From Gammaproteobacteria bacterium (lineage in GTDB: Bacteria; Pseudomonadota; Gammaproteobacteria; Steroidobacterales; Foliamicaceae), in NCBI GenBank assembly GCA_009838035.1, contig VXSK01000019.1, positions 1 to 51,066 on the forward strand: DNA of 51,066 nt, read 5' to 3'. Position 1 is the first letter of the stretch; each line of letters starts with the position of its first letter. Positions 28,466 through 39,494 of this stretch are shown here, in pieces. The notes under the pieces were generated by a model. It saw nothing but the letters and a program-made list of their open reading frames with translations, had not been told where the DNA came from and ran no database searches. The translations under genes and the position numbers were made by a program.

Positions 28466-29245
28466 CTATACCGCCGTGATGATCCGCAAAAACTCCTTCG
28501 CATCCAGGGAAGCGCCGCCCACCAGGCCGCCGTCAATGTCCGGCTGGGCAAAAAGCGCGGCCGCGTTGGCGCCGTTCACGCTGCCCCCGTACAGAATGCG
28601 AAGGCCGACGGCAATTTTAGCATTGCTGCGGGCGATTTCGCCGCGCAGCAGGGCATGCACCTGCTGGGCCTGCTCCGGTGTAGCGGTGTGGCCGGTACCG
28701 ATGGCCCAGACGGGTTCATAGGCCAGGACCGCACGCTCGAACATACCGCCGCCGCACAGTTCCAAGACCGCCCCGAGTTGCCGCAGTACGACCTCCGCAG
28801 TGCGTTCCGCCGTGCGTTCGGGAAGCGTTTCTCCAACGCAAAGCACCGGAATCAGCCCGTGATCCGCCGCCTTTTGAAATTTCTTCGCCACGAGCTCGTC
28901 GCTTTCGCGCAAGCCGGTGCGTCTTTCCGAGTGCCCGACAAGAACGTGGCTGCAGCCGCAATCCAGCAGCATGTCCGCGGACACTTCGCCGGTATGTGCG
29001 CCCTGTTCATGGATTGACAGGTCCTGCGCCCCCAGTTGGACGGCGAGGATTCCCGCCGACTCCGCGTCTTCCAGTGCCCGGCGCACGGCGTCCAGGTGCG
29101 GGAAAGCCGGAAACACGATCACTTCCGGTAGGCCGCGGCCGGGATCATGCGTTGTAGAGGCCAGCGCCGCGGCCAGTTCGCTTGCCGAGACCAGGCTGCC
29201 GTGCATCTTCCAGTTGCCGGCCACGATCCGGCGCCGATCGGTCAT
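28466..29245 (-). CDS. tpiA: Triosephosphate isomerase
   Basis: A 259-residue TIM-barrel enzyme that interconverts dihydroxyacetone phosphate and glyceraldehyde 3-phosphate in the cytoplasm. All catalytic residues are seen: Asn11 and Lys13 (GNWKMHG), His105 (VGHSERR) and Glu177 (YEPVWAIGTG); the phosphate loop GGSVNGANAAAL is also present. ATG 29245 begins 16 bp after glmM; the longer upstream frame is not conserved. Confidence 0.97.
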   Translation of the reverse strand: MTDRRRIVAGNWKMHGSLVSASELAAALASTTHDPGRGLPEVIVFPAFPHLDAVRRALEDAESAGILAVQLGAQDLSIHEQGAHTGEVSADMLLDCGCSHVLVGHSERRTGLRESDELVAKKFQKAADHGLIPVLCVGETLPERTAERTAEVVLRQLGAVLELCGGGMFERAVLAYEPVWAIGTGHTATPEQAQQVHALLRGEIARSNAKIAVGLRILYGGSVNGANAAALFAQPDIDGGLVGGASLDAKEFLRIITAV

Positions 29246-29261
29246 GCGGCGTCGCCTTGTG

Positions 29262-30581
29262 CTAACTGGCCCTAAGCGCCTGGGCCACGCCTTCGGCGGC
29301 CCTGTCCACGCGTGTGCGGTCGGGGCCCTCCGCCATGATGCGGAAAACGGGCTCGGTGCCCGACGGCCGCACCACGATGCGGCCTTCCTCGCCAAGCAGC
29401 CGGCGGGCCGCGCGCATGGCCCTTTCGACAGCGGGGTCTCCCAGGCTGCCGTCGCCGTTCGCGGGCACGTTCAGGTTCGCCTGCTCCATATGCGGCATGT
29501 CCTCGGCCAGTTCCGCCAGCGAACAGTTTCTCGCCTGCATCACGGACAGCACTTCCAGGGCCACCAGCAGCCCGTCGCCGGTGGTGGACTTGTCCAGGCA
29601 CAGAATGTGCCCGGAACTTTCCCCGCCCAGGACTCCGCCTTTCTCGCGAAGCATCGTTACCACATGCCTGTCGCCCACTTCCGCGCGGCAGAAAGCGATT
29701 CCCTCCACCTGCAGGGCCCGTTCCAGCGCCATGCTGCTGATCTGGGTCCCCACAACCGGACCGGTCAGCCTCCCGGCATCCTTTCGCGCCAGGGCGAGAA
29801 CCAGCAACAGCGTATCGCCGTTCAGGGTCGCGCCGCCGGAATCCACCATGATTACGCGGTCGCCGTCGCCGTCCAGGGCGATCCCCACATCGGCTTCGAC
29901 CGCCTTGACCGTGCGCCGCAGCAGGTCGGGCTCGGTGGCGCCGCAGCGGTCGTTGATATTGCGCCCGTTCGGCGAACAGCCCAGCGGAACGAGTTCGGCG
30001 CCCAGCGCCGTCAGCGTCGCCGGGGCCACCCGGTAGGAAGCGCCGTGCGCGCAGTCCACAACGATCTTGACGCCCTCCAGCGACATGTCCCCGGGCACCG
30101 TGCCCAGGCAATGCTGCTCGTAGCGCTCCAGAGCGTCGTCGACCCGTCGCACCTGGCCCAGCGCGGTGGAATCCAGCGTTACGGCGGCGTCTTCGATATG
30201 GCTTTCGATCAGCGCCTCTTCCCCGGCCGCCAGCTTGAAGCCGTCATGCTTGAAAAACTTGATTCCGTTATCGCCGTAGGCATTGTGCGAAGCGCTGATG
30301 ACGACACCAAGATCGGCGCCCAGCTCCCGGGTCAGCAGGGCCACGCCGGGCGTCGGCAGGGGGCCGGAAAGGCGAACGTCGGCGCCGGCGGCGACAAAAC
30401 CCGCCTCCAGCGCCGATTCGAACATGTAGCCGGAAACCCGCGTGTCCTTGCCGATCACCACCTTGCCGCCGCGGGGCAGCAGGGCGCGGGTGGCTGCACC
30501 GGCCAGCCGCAACGCGAACTCGGCCGTCATCGGATGCTGCCCCACCGTGCCGCGCACGCCGTCTGTGCCGAAATACCTCAT
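29262..30581 (-). CDS. glmM: Phosphoglucosamine mutase
   Basis: A 439-residue enzyme converting glucosamine 6-phosphate to glucosamine 1-phosphate for UDP-GlcNAc, peptidoglycan and LPS synthesis. It has the N-terminal RYFGTDGVRGTVG, the phosphoserine loop ISASHN (Ser98), the magnesium loop DGDGDR (Asp237, 239, 241) and the C-terminal phosphate-binding RPSGTEPVFRIM. It is followed by tpiA after 16 bp. Upstream lies a UbiD-like gene instead of the usual folP. Confidence 0.97.
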   Translation of the reverse strand: MRYFGTDGVRGTVGQHPMTAEFALRLAGAATRALLPRGGKVVIGKDTRVSGYMFESALEAGFVAAGADVRLSGPLPTPGVALLTRELGADLGVVISASHNAYGDNGIKFFKHDGFKLAAGEEALIESHIEDAAVTLDSTALGQVRRVDDALERYEQHCLGTVPGDMSLEGVKIVVDCAHGASYRVAPATLTALGAELVPLGCSPNGRNINDRCGATEPDLLRRTVKAVEADVGIALDGDGDRVIMVDSGGATLNGDTLLLVLALARKDAGRLTGPVVGTQISSMALERALQVEGIAFCRAEVGDRHVVTMLREKGGVLGGESSGHILCLDKSTTGDGLLVALEVLSVMQARNCSLAELAEDMPHMEQANLNVPANGDGSLGDPAVERAMRAARRLLGEEGRIVVRPSGTEPVFRIMAEGPDRTRVDRAAEGVAQALRAS

Positions 30582-30612
30582 CCCCGGCTCCTCCTCACGG
30601 CCCTTCCCGCCA

Positions 30613-32076
30613 TCAGTCGGCGAAGTACTCGTCCCAGCGGCGGTCGACGAGCTTGAACGAGTCCGCGGCGCGCTCTTCCATAACCGTGCGGTTGTCCTCG
30701 GCGAACACGTTGGGGCCGCCTTCCGCCGGCAATTGCCGGGTGGCGTCGATCAGCATCTTGCTCGACAGCGCGTTTCGGTGGGTGCTGGGATCGATCATGA
30801 ATGAGAACGTCTGCCTCACGGTGAGGCTGGCCGGCCAGGGCTGCCAGCGCGTGGTGACTGCGTGCAAGACCCGCGTGAGGTCGGTGGGGTCCACGTCCTT
30901 GTCGAGGATGATGATCATCTTCTTGCTGAACCCGATCATCCGGTAGCCCATGATCAGGAGCCCGGCTTCGATCCCCTCGCCGGGCAGGCGCTTGTTGATG
31001 CAGGCGATCACCATGCTGGGAATGTCCGGCGGCATGTGCAGCTTCACGAGGTTGGGCATGATCCGCTTCAGCCGCGCGAAATGCCCCACCTGCCACGGCC
31101 AGGTGAGATAGGCCCCGCCGATTCCCGGCCAGATGTTGTAAACCCAGGGCTTTTCGCGGTGCGTGATGGCCTTGACCGTCATGAAGTGATTGGGCGCCGG
31201 TTCCCCTATGTAGCCCAGCATCTCGCCGTACGGGCCCTCCATCTCCTTGTCGGTGCTGATTTCCCCCTCGATGACGATCTCGGCGTGCGCGGGCGCCATC
31301 AGCGAGTTCGTTTCGGCCCGGACCAGCTCCACCGGCTCGCCCCGGAACCCTCCGGACAGGGCGAATTCATCGTCACCCAACTCGCCCACCCGGGTGCTGC
31401 TCATCATCCAGGTGATCGGGTCCAGGCCGGTGGCCACGACGCAAGGCACGCTCTTCTTGCCCTGCGCGATGGCCTTGCGCATCATCATCGCGCCGTGATT
31501 CTGGCCGGTAAAGCAGATGCCGAGTTTCTGCGGGCCCTTGACCTGCAGCCGGTAGGTGCCGACGTTGCGGCCGATATCGGGGTCTTCCATGATCACCGAG
31601 CCGGTACTGATGAACCGCCCGCCGTCGGCCGGATTGTTCATGATCCACGGAAACCGGTCGAGGTCGGCGTCCTCGCCGAACAGCTTCACCTCCTTGCACG
31701 GAGCATCCGCCCCGTCCACCTCCACGGGAGGAATCTGCGCGAAACGATAGTCCTCGTTCATGTACTTGAGCAGTTCCTTCTCCACCACCTTGTTCATTTC
31801 GCGCTCTTCGTCGCTGAGATCCTCCACTCCGAGACACATGGCGACCGTCTTGAAACTGTTCAGGACGTTGCAGATGACCGGCGTTTCGTACCAGCGGCCG
31901 TTCATCTTCGTGCGTTCCACCAGGAAAGCCGGAGCCGAGGTCCGCATCCGGTCCTCCAGGCGGTAGGAGAAAGCCGTCATCTCGAACTGGTCCTGGTCCA
32001 TGTCCGGGATGCGCAGCAGATTGCCCTGCTGCTCCATGGCTTGGGCATATTCTCTGAGGGAATTGAATACCGACAT
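30613..32076 (-). CDS. UbiD family decarboxylase
   Basis: A 487-residue UbiD-type enzyme that would use prenylated FMN to decarboxylate an aromatic or alpha,beta-unsaturated acid. Arg176 (GTYRLQ), Glu280 and Glu285 (EGPYGE) have the same spacing as the catalytic Arg173-Glu277-Glu282 triad of fungal Fdc1. The NVGTYRLQVKGPQKLG and NPADGGRFISTG regions are typical. The UbiX-type flavin prenyltransferase it needs is not in the window. Whether it is the ubiquinone-pathway UbiD or a catabolic paralogue cannot be settled. It ends 31 bp before glmM. Confidence 0.88.
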   Translation of the reverse strand: MSVFNSLREYAQAMEQQGNLLRIPDMDQDQFEMTAFSYRLEDRMRTSAPAFLVERTKMNGRWYETPVICNVLNSFKTVAMCLGVEDLSDEEREMNKVVEKELLKYMNEDYRFAQIPPVEVDGADAPCKEVKLFGEDADLDRFPWIMNNPADGGRFISTGSVIMEDPDIGRNVGTYRLQVKGPQKLGICFTGQNHGAMMMRKAIAQGKKSVPCVVATGLDPITWMMSSTRVGELGDDEFALSGGFRGEPVELVRAETNSLMAPAHAEIVIEGEISTDKEMEGPYGEMLGYIGEPAPNHFMTVKAITHREKPWVYNIWPGIGGAYLTWPWQVGHFARLKRIMPNLVKLHMPPDIPSMVIACINKRLPGEGIEAGLLIMGYRMIGFSKKMIIILDKDVDPTDLTRVLHAVTTRWQPWPASLTVRQTFSFMIDPSTHRNALSSKMLIDATRQLPAEGGPNVFAEDNRTVMEERAADSFKLVDRRWDEYFAD

Positions 32077-32107
32077 TCTTAAGGTCCTTGATGGGCGACG
32101 GGCTGCA

Positions 32108-32136
32108 CGCTGATTGGCTTCGTGGCCGAATCAGCG
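32108..32136. terminator. Stem-loop between ahcY and ubiD-like gene
   Basis: An 11-bp stem with one bulge (cgctgatt-ggc, loop ttcgtg, gcc-g-aatcagcg) lies 28 bp beyond the ahcY stop. There is no T-run on the minus strand, so it may be a transcript-end stabiliser or a Rho-associated end and not a classical terminator. Confidence 0.4.
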
Positions 32137-32163
32137 GGGCGGTGTCGCATTGCGTTGTATGGC

Positions 32164-33474
32164 CTAGTAGCGGTACCGGTCGGGCTTGAAGGGACCGGTC
32201 TCCGGGATGCCGAGATACTCGGCCTGCTCCGGCGTAAGGCGGCTGAGCGAGGCGCCCAGCTTGGGAAGGTGCAGGCGCGCGACTTTTTCGTCGAGCCGGC
32301 GCGGCAGCGTGTACACGCGGTTTTCGTAATCCCTGCGCGTCAGCAGTTCGATCTGGGCCAGGACCTGGTTGGTGAAGCTGGTCGACATAACGAAACTGGG
32401 GTGCCCGGTGGCGCAACTCAGGTTCACCAGCCGGCCGCGGGCCAGCAGGATGAGCCGCTTGCCGTCCGGAAAGATCACGTGATCCACCTGCGGCTTGATT
32501 TCCTCCCACTCGCAGTCCTTCAGGCTTGCGACGTCGATCTCCACGTCGAAATGGCCGATGTTGCAGAGGATGGCCTGGTCCTTCATGCGCGCCATATGGT
32601 CGTGGGTGATGACGCTCCTGTTGCCGGTCGCGGTAACGAAGATGTCGGCCTGCCCGCAGGCTTCGTCCATCGTGACCACCGGATAGCCTTCCATCGCCGC
32701 CTGCAAGGCGCAGATCGGATCGATTTCGGTAATCCACACCTGCGCCCCAAGGCCCTTGAGCGATTGGGCACAGCCTTTGCCCACATCACCGTAACCGCAC
32801 ACCACCGCAATCTTGCCCGCCACCATCACGTCGGTAGCCCGCTTGATGCCATCGACCAGCGATTCGCGGCAGCCGTACAGGTTGTCGAACTTGGACTTGG
32901 TCACCGAGGCGTTCACATCCATGGCCGGGCAACGCAGCGTTCCCTGCTCATGCATCCGGTAGAGCTGATGAACGCCCGTCGTGGTCTCCTCGCTGAGTCC
33001 CAGCAGCTCGGCGGCGAGCTTGGGGTGCTCCTCGTGAACGATACGGGTCAGGTCGCCGCCGTCGTCCAGCAGGAGGTTGGGGACCCAGCCGCCCGGGCCG
33101 GTGATGGTGCGGGCGATACAGGCGATGTATTCCTCTTCCGTTTCGCCCTTCCAGGCAAACACCGGCACGCCCCGGCGCGCCATGGCGGCGGCGGCGTGGT
33201 CCTGGGTGGACAGTCGGTTGCACGACGACCAGCGCACCTCCGCGCCCAGTTCCAGCAGCGTTTCGATCAGTACGGCGGTCTGCACCGTCATGTGCAGGCA
33301 GCCGGCAATCCGCGCCCCGGCGAGCGGCCGCCGGTCGGCGTATTCGGCCCTCAGCGCCATGAGCCCGGGCATTTCGCTGCGGGCGATGGCAATTTCGCGT
33401 TCGCCGAAGTCGGCCAGCGACAGGTCGGCGACCCGGTAGTCCTCGTGCAGGCGGGTTACGGCTGACCGGGACAT
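32164..33474 (-). CDS. ahcY: Adenosylhomocysteinase
   Basis: A 436-residue NAD-dependent enzyme that splits S-adenosylhomocysteine into adenosine and homocysteine, restoring the methyl cycle. It shows [30 protein letters not shown], the NAD site GYGDVGKG (227-234), [10 protein letters not shown] and the C-terminal KPDRYRY. The ATG shares one base with the metK stop (TGATG), so metK and ahcY form a coupled pair. The frame runs on to 33549, but those residues lie inside metK. Confidence 0.98.
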   Translation of the reverse strand: MSRSAVTRLHEDYRVADLSLADFGEREIAIARSEMPGLMALRAEYADRRPLAGARIAGCLHMTVQTAVLIETLLELGAEVRWSSCNRLSTQDHAAAAMARRGVPVFAWKGETEEEYIACIARTITGPGGWVPNLLLDDGGDLTRIVHEEHPKLAAELLGLSEETTTGVHQLYRMHEQGTLRCPAMDVNASVTKSKFDNLYGCRESLVDGIKRATDVMVAGKIAVVCGYGDVGKGCAQSLKGLGAQVWITEIDPICALQAAMEGYPVVTMDEACGQADIFVTATGNRSVITHDHMARMKDQAILCNIGHFDVEIDVASLKDCEWEEIKPQVDHVIFPDGKRLILLARGRLVNLSCATGHPSFVMSTSFTNQVLAQIELLTRRDYENRVYTLPRRLDEKVARLHLPKLGASLSRLTPEQAEYLGIPETGPFKPDRYRY

Positions 33475-34673
33475 CAGGCGACCTTCGCCGCGCGGGCGTC
33501 GTCGGCGAGCTGCGCAGCCCGTCCGGTTTCTTCCCAGCTGAAACCGCAATCCTCCCTGCCGAAATGGCCGAAGGCGGCCGCGGGGCGGTACGACATGCGC
33601 TTCAGGTCAAGGTCCCGGATAATGCCCTCCACCGACAAGTCGAAATGGGCCCGCACCAGCGCCTTGAGGCGTTCGTCGCTGACCTTCGCGGTACCAAAGC
33701 TCTCGACATCGACCGCTACCGGCTCCGGCTCGCCGATCGCGTAACAGACCTGCACTTCGCAGCGCTCCGCCAGGCCGGCCGCGACGACATTCTTGGCGGC
33801 GTGCCGGACCGCGTAGGCGGCGGACCGATCCACCTTGGACGGATCCTTGCCTGAGAACGCGCCGCCGCCGTGCCGGGCCATTCCGCCGTAGGTGTCGACG
33901 ATGATCTTGCGCCCGGTCAGGCCGCAGTCCGCCTGCGGCCCGCCTTCGACAAACCGTCCGGCGGGATTGATCAGGTAGTTGATCGGGCCCGCCAGCCACT
34001 GGGGACCCAGCACCGGCTTGATCAGCAGCTCGATGATCGCTTCCCTGAAGTCCGGCGGACAAACGCCCCGCGCGAAGTCGTCCGGCCAGATATGTGGGGC
34101 ATGCTGGGTGGACAGAACGACATCGGTAACGGCCACCGGCTTGCCGTCCTCGTAGCGCACCGTGACCTGCGACTTGCCGTCGGGCCGCAGCCAGTCCAGT
34201 TCCCCCGACGCCCGCATTTCGGCATGTCTGAGCATGAGCCGGTGCGCCAGGTCGATCGGCGCCGGCATGAGGGTGGGCGTTTCCCTGCAGGCATATCCGA
34301 ACATCATTCCCTGGTCGCCGGCGCCCAGCGGCTTGCCCTCGCCGGCGTTCACTCCCCTGCGGATATCGGGGGACTGCTTCCCGATCGCGTTCAGAACGCC
34401 GCAGGTCGCGCCATCGAAACCCAGTTCCGAGTTGTTGTAGCCGACGTCCTTGATCAGTCCCCGAACCAGCGATTCGAGATCCACCCAGGTCGATGTGGTG
34501 ATCTCGCCGGCGACCAGCACGAAACCGGTCTTGACCAGCACCTCCGCCGCCACGCGCGCGTCCTCATCCCGCGAAAGGATGGCATCGAGCACGGCGTCGG
34601 AAACCTGGTCCGCCAGCTTGTCCGGATGGCCGTCGGAAACCGACTCGGAAGTAAAAAGAGAGGTCTTGGGCAT
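33474..34673 (-). CDS. metK: S-adenosylmethionine synthase
   Basis: A 399-residue enzyme making S-adenosylmethionine from ATP and methionine. Motifs present are [24 protein letters not shown] with His16, [12 protein letters not shown] (118-128), [19 protein letters not shown] and the C-terminal [12 protein letters not shown] minus-strand TATAAT stands at 34704-34709, giving a leader of only about 25 nt, too short for a SAM riboswitch. It heads the metK-ahcY operon. Confidence 0.98.
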   Translation of the reverse strand: MPKTSLFTSESVSDGHPDKLADQVSDAVLDAILSRDEDARVAAEVLVKTGFVLVAGEITTSTWVDLESLVRGLIKDVGYNNSELGFDGATCGVLNAIGKQSPDIRRGVNAGEGKPLGAGDQGMMFGYACRETPTLMPAPIDLAHRLMLRHAEMRASGELDWLRPDGKSQVTVRYEDGKPVAVTDVVLSTQHAPHIWPDDFARGVCPPDFREAIIELLIKPVLGPQWLAGPINYLINPAGRFVEGGPQADCGLTGRKIIVDTYGGMARHGGGAFSGKDPSKVDRSAAYAVRHAAKNVVAAGLAERCEVQVCYAIGEPEPVAVDVESFGTAKVSDERLKALVRAHFDLSVEGIIRDLDLKRMSYRPAAAFGHFGREDCGFSWEETGRAAQLADDARAAKVA

Positions 34674-34703
34674 ACGCTAAACCGTACGATGAAGCAGCCG
34701 GAC

Positions 34704-34709
34704 ATTATA
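34704..34709 (-). promoter_or_regulatory. Predicted -10 box of metK (TATAAT)
   Basis: A perfect TATAAT on the minus strand lies 30 bp before the metK ATG, in the gap between rsmI and metK. No good -35 is seen at 16-18 bp. Confidence 0.45.
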
Positions 34710-34733
34710 TGCACAAGGCGCTTGGCGGCGCCT

Positions 34734-35621
34734 CTACGGGACCCGCTCCCCGGGCGGCCTCAAGGCCAGCGCGCGCCGGTACGCGAGGCGGCGCGAACAC
34801 CCTGCGATCGAAGCCGCAAGCCGGGCCGCCTGGCGGGTCGGCAGCTCCTCCAGCAAGGGGCGCAGCACGGCGTCCAGCTCCTTCTCGTCCTGATCCTGCG
34901 CGCCGCTGCCGGCCACGACCAGCGTGAACTCGCCCCTGGCGACGATCACGCCCGCCGCGGCTGCCGCGCACAGCTCCGCCAGGCTGTCGCCGTAAGCGCT
35001 CTCGTGGATCTTGGTCAGTTCGCGGGCCAGAAATGCCTTGCGTTCGCTGCCGAAAATGTCCTGCATGTCTTCAAGGGCCGCCGTCAGCCGATGCACCGCT
35101 TCGTAAAAGACCAGGGTTTCGGGAACTGCCTCGAGTTGTTTCAGCCGCGCGCGCCTCGCCGCCTGCCGTGCGGGCAGGAATCCCTCGAAGTGAAAGCGGT
35201 CGGCGGGAAAGCCGGCCACCGACAGGGCCGCCACCGCGGCGCAGGGTCCGGGCAGTGGACTTACGCGTATGCCCGACTGCCTTGCTTCGCGAACCAGGCG
35301 CATGCCCGGATCGCTGATGCCGGGCGTTCCTGCATCGCTCATCAGGACCAGGTCCTCTCCCGACAGCAGTCTCTGCAGAAGTTCGGGAATCCTGGAACGC
35401 TCGTTGTGGGCGTGCAGGGAAACCATCGCAACGCGTATTCCCAGGCTGTGCAGCAGCTTGCGGGTTCGGCGCGTATCCTCCGCCGCCACGCCGGAAGCGC
35501 GCTCGAAAACCGCTGTCAGCCGCGTGCTAACATCGTCCAGGTTGCCAATTGGAGTGGCGGCGACAAACAAGGCCCCCGCTTCTTCAGGCGCGCCTGCCCC
35601 CGCCATCTTCGCAACCGTCAT
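34734..35621 (-). CDS. rsmI: 16S rRNA 2'-O-ribose C1402 methyltransferase
   Basis: A 295-residue SAM-dependent methyltransferase that modifies C1402 of 16S rRNA. It has LFVAATPIGNLDDVSTR, AEDTRRTRKLL, the SDAGTPGISDPG loop, PLPGPCAAVAALSVAGF and ELTKIHE. The ATG at 35621 follows an unusually strong GGAGGTGATC; this signal lies inside the first codons of the divergent lpoA gene, because the two start codons touch back to back in CATATG. Confidence 0.95.
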   Translation of the reverse strand: MTVAKMAGAGAPEEAGALFVAATPIGNLDDVSTRLTAVFERASGVAAEDTRRTRKLLHSLGIRVAMVSLHAHNERSRIPELLQRLLSGEDLVLMSDAGTPGISDPGMRLVREARQSGIRVSPLPGPCAAVAALSVAGFPADRFHFEGFLPARQAARRARLKQLEAVPETLVFYEAVHRLTAALEDMQDIFGSERKAFLARELTKIHESAYGDSLAELCAAAAAGVIVARGEFTLVVAGSGAQDQDEKELDAVLRPLLEELPTRQAARLAASIAGCSRRLAYRRALALRPPGERVP

Positions 35622-37450
35622 ATGATCACCTCCATGCCCGCCCCAAGGCGCCGAGCCAGCCGTTACGCGACGCCGGCACTGGTACGCCATGCCCGGTTTG
35701 CGGCTCTCGCAGCCCTGGCGCTTGTCGCCCTGGCCGCCTGCACTCCCGCGGATCTGATGCGGGCTTCCAGCGAGGAACTGGCGGCCCTTGGCGAACAGGC
35801 GCGCACCCTTTCCACTGCCGGAGATCACGGCGCTGCCCGCCAAGTCTACCTTTCCATGGTTCGCCGGGCACCTCCGCAGCTGCGACAGCGCTACCGGATC
35901 CTGGCGGCACGTGAAGCGGGCCGCGAGGGCCGTAACCGGCGGGCGCTCAGCGAACTGCAGGCGATCGACCCCGACATCGAATGGATCGGGCTATGGTCGC
36001 TCGCGGCGGCCGAAAGCGAAAGGATGGTCGGAGGCCCGGACGTCGCGTACGAGAGGCTTGCGGCGATCGATCCCGACCGGTATCCCGACCTTGCAGGCGA
36101 CCTGCTCCGGACCCGCTCGGAACTGCTCTTTGCACTGCAGAGGCCGGCCGAAGCCTTGCAGGACCTGACGCTGCTCGGCGCGGGATTCGCCGAGGGCGAT
36201 TTCGAAAGCGCCGAGTTCACCTGGTCGCTGCTGCGCGAATACCGTGCCCAACTGACTACCGACGGCGTGGAAGGGGTTCAATTGGGCTGGATAGAACTCG
36301 CCATGCTCACCAGTGAACTGGAGGCCGACCCGACCGAGGCCCGCGCCGCCCTGCAAGACTGGCAGGAGAGGTTTCCGCAGCATCCGGCCGTCGATCTGCT
36401 GGGTGACACGATCACTCCCGAGATTTGCCGGTCCGCCACGCGTCCTTCCCGCATTGCAATGCTGTTGCCCGGATCGGAACGATACGCCGATGCCCGGCGG
36501 TCGTTGCGCGACGGATTCCTGGCCGCGCGTTACGCACTGAAGTCCTCCTGCGCCAGCCCCGAGGTCGCGTTCTACGAAGTCGTCGATCCCCTTGATGCGG
36601 CGCGGGAATGGAGCCGCGCGGTGGAGGAAGGCGCGGACATCGTCGTCGGGCCGCTGCTGCCCGAATCGGTTGAGCGGGTCGCGGAAATCGCCGGCGAACG
36701 TCCCACGCTCGCCCTGAACCGTTTGCGTGCCGGTTCTCCGCCGCCCCGATTCGAAGAGTTCGCCCTCGCGCCCGAGCACGAGAGCCGCCAGGCGGCGCGC
36801 CACGCCCTCGGCCGGGGGCTCAGGCGCGCGCTGGTGCTGTACCCCGGCAACGAGTGGGGACGGCGCATCTACCGCAGTTTCGCGCAGGAGTACCAGGATG
36901 GCGGTGGCGAGATCATTGCACAGGAGCCGTACAGCCTTGCGGCGGTGGATTATTCCGACCAGATCGGACGGCTGCTGAAGATCGGCGCAAGCAACCGCCG
37001 GCACGACGAGCTGCAAAGGCGCCTGGGCAGAAGGTTGAGCTTCGAGCCTCGCCGCCGCCAGGACGCGGACCTGGTCTTCGTGGTGGCGCGCGCGGCCCAG
37101 GGCCAATTGCTGGTCCCCCAGCTGCGCTACAACTATTCGGGCGATCTGCCGATTTACGCCATACAGAACATCTTCGATCCCGAGCATCTCGATAATCGCG
37201 ACTTGAACGGCGTGGAAATGCCCGCGCTGCCCGTGCTGGCGGACCGGCATGTGCAGGTGGTGCACGGCGAGTTTTCGCCCGACTGGCTTGCCGCCTCGGG
37301 ATTCAACATCGCGCTTTTTGCGATGGGCTACGACAGCTTCAAGCTGGCGCTGTCCCTGTTTGACGGATCGAAGGGGCTGGTCAAGGGCATCGGCGGTCTT
37401 ACCGGCATTGTCTCCCGTGCTCCCGACGGGCGGCTGCAACGGGAACTGGC

Positions 37451-38865
<1,415 letters not shown>

Positions 38866-38889
38866 GCCGGTGGCGGGCAGCCCGTGGCG

Positions 38890-39486
38890 TCAGGCGGCCA
38901 GCGGGCGCATGTCCCGCTCCAGTTCGGACAGGCCCTCCATGAAGGAGGGGCGGCCGAATACTCTCCGCATGTAGCCGTACAGGGCCTCGGCGCGCGGGCC
39001 GGGATCGATGCCGTAGCTGCGCAGGCGCCAGAGCACGGGCGCCAGGCTGCAGTCCACGAGGGAGAATTCGTCGCCCAAAAAAAAGCGGCTGGACTCCACC
39101 GCTTCGGAAACTTCGATCATCGCCTCGCGGAGCTGCCTCTTCTCGCCTTCTCCGTCGTTGCCGTCCAGTCGTGCGGCGAGGTTGTAGAAGTCGTTCTCGA
39201 TTCGGTGCAGCGCCAGCCGGAAATGCGCCCGCCGCTTGGGGTCGACCGGCATCAGCGGCGGTTGCGGAAAGCGCTCGTCGAGGTAGTTGATGATGATTCG
39301 GGAGTGATAGACCGCCAATTCCCGGTCCACGAGCGTCGGCAGCGTGTTGTAAGGGTTCAGCAACTGAATATCGGGCGGAAGATTGCCGTCTCGCACCTGA
39401 ACAATTCGCACACCGATATTCTTTTCCGCTACAACTATTCGAACCCGGTGACTATGAAGATTGATGGGACTGGAATACAGGATCAT
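38890..39486 (-). CDS. sspA: Stringent starvation protein A
   Basis: A 198-residue glutathione-S-transferase-fold protein that binds RNA polymerase and modifies promoter use during starvation. Seen are the N-terminal MILYSSPINLHSHRVRIVVAEK, LNPYNTLPTLVDRELAVYHSRIIINYLDERFP, and FSLVDCSLAPVLWRL. It lacks the residues for classical transferase activity, as is normal for SspA. murA, not the expected petABC genes, lies upstream. Confidence 0.95.
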   Translation of the reverse strand: MILYSSPINLHSHRVRIVVAEKNIGVRIVQVRDGNLPPDIQLLNPYNTLPTLVDRELAVYHSRIIINYLDERFPQPPLMPVDPKRRAHFRLALHRIENDFYNLAARLDGNDGEGEKRQLREAMIEVSEAVESSRFFLGDEFSLVDCSLAPVLWRLRSYGIDPGPRAEALYGYMRRVFGRPSFMEGLSELERDMRPLAA

Positions 39487-39494
39487 GGGCCGGA

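Noticed and set aside
32108..32136. Classical intrinsic terminator after ahcY
   Set aside because: The stem is good, but there is no T-run on the transcribed side, so it is listed only as a low-confidence stem-loop.
34674..34733. Possible SAM or SAH riboswitch before metK-ahcY
   Set aside because: Only 60 bp separate rsmI from metK, the predicted leader is about 25 nt, and ahcY starts on the metK stop. No aptamer could fit.
33870..35621. A 584-codon upstream extension of the lpoA frame
   Set aside because: It runs antisense through metK and rsmI. The lipoprotein signal peptide begins at 35622 or 35634, so the upstream part is not translated as lpoA.
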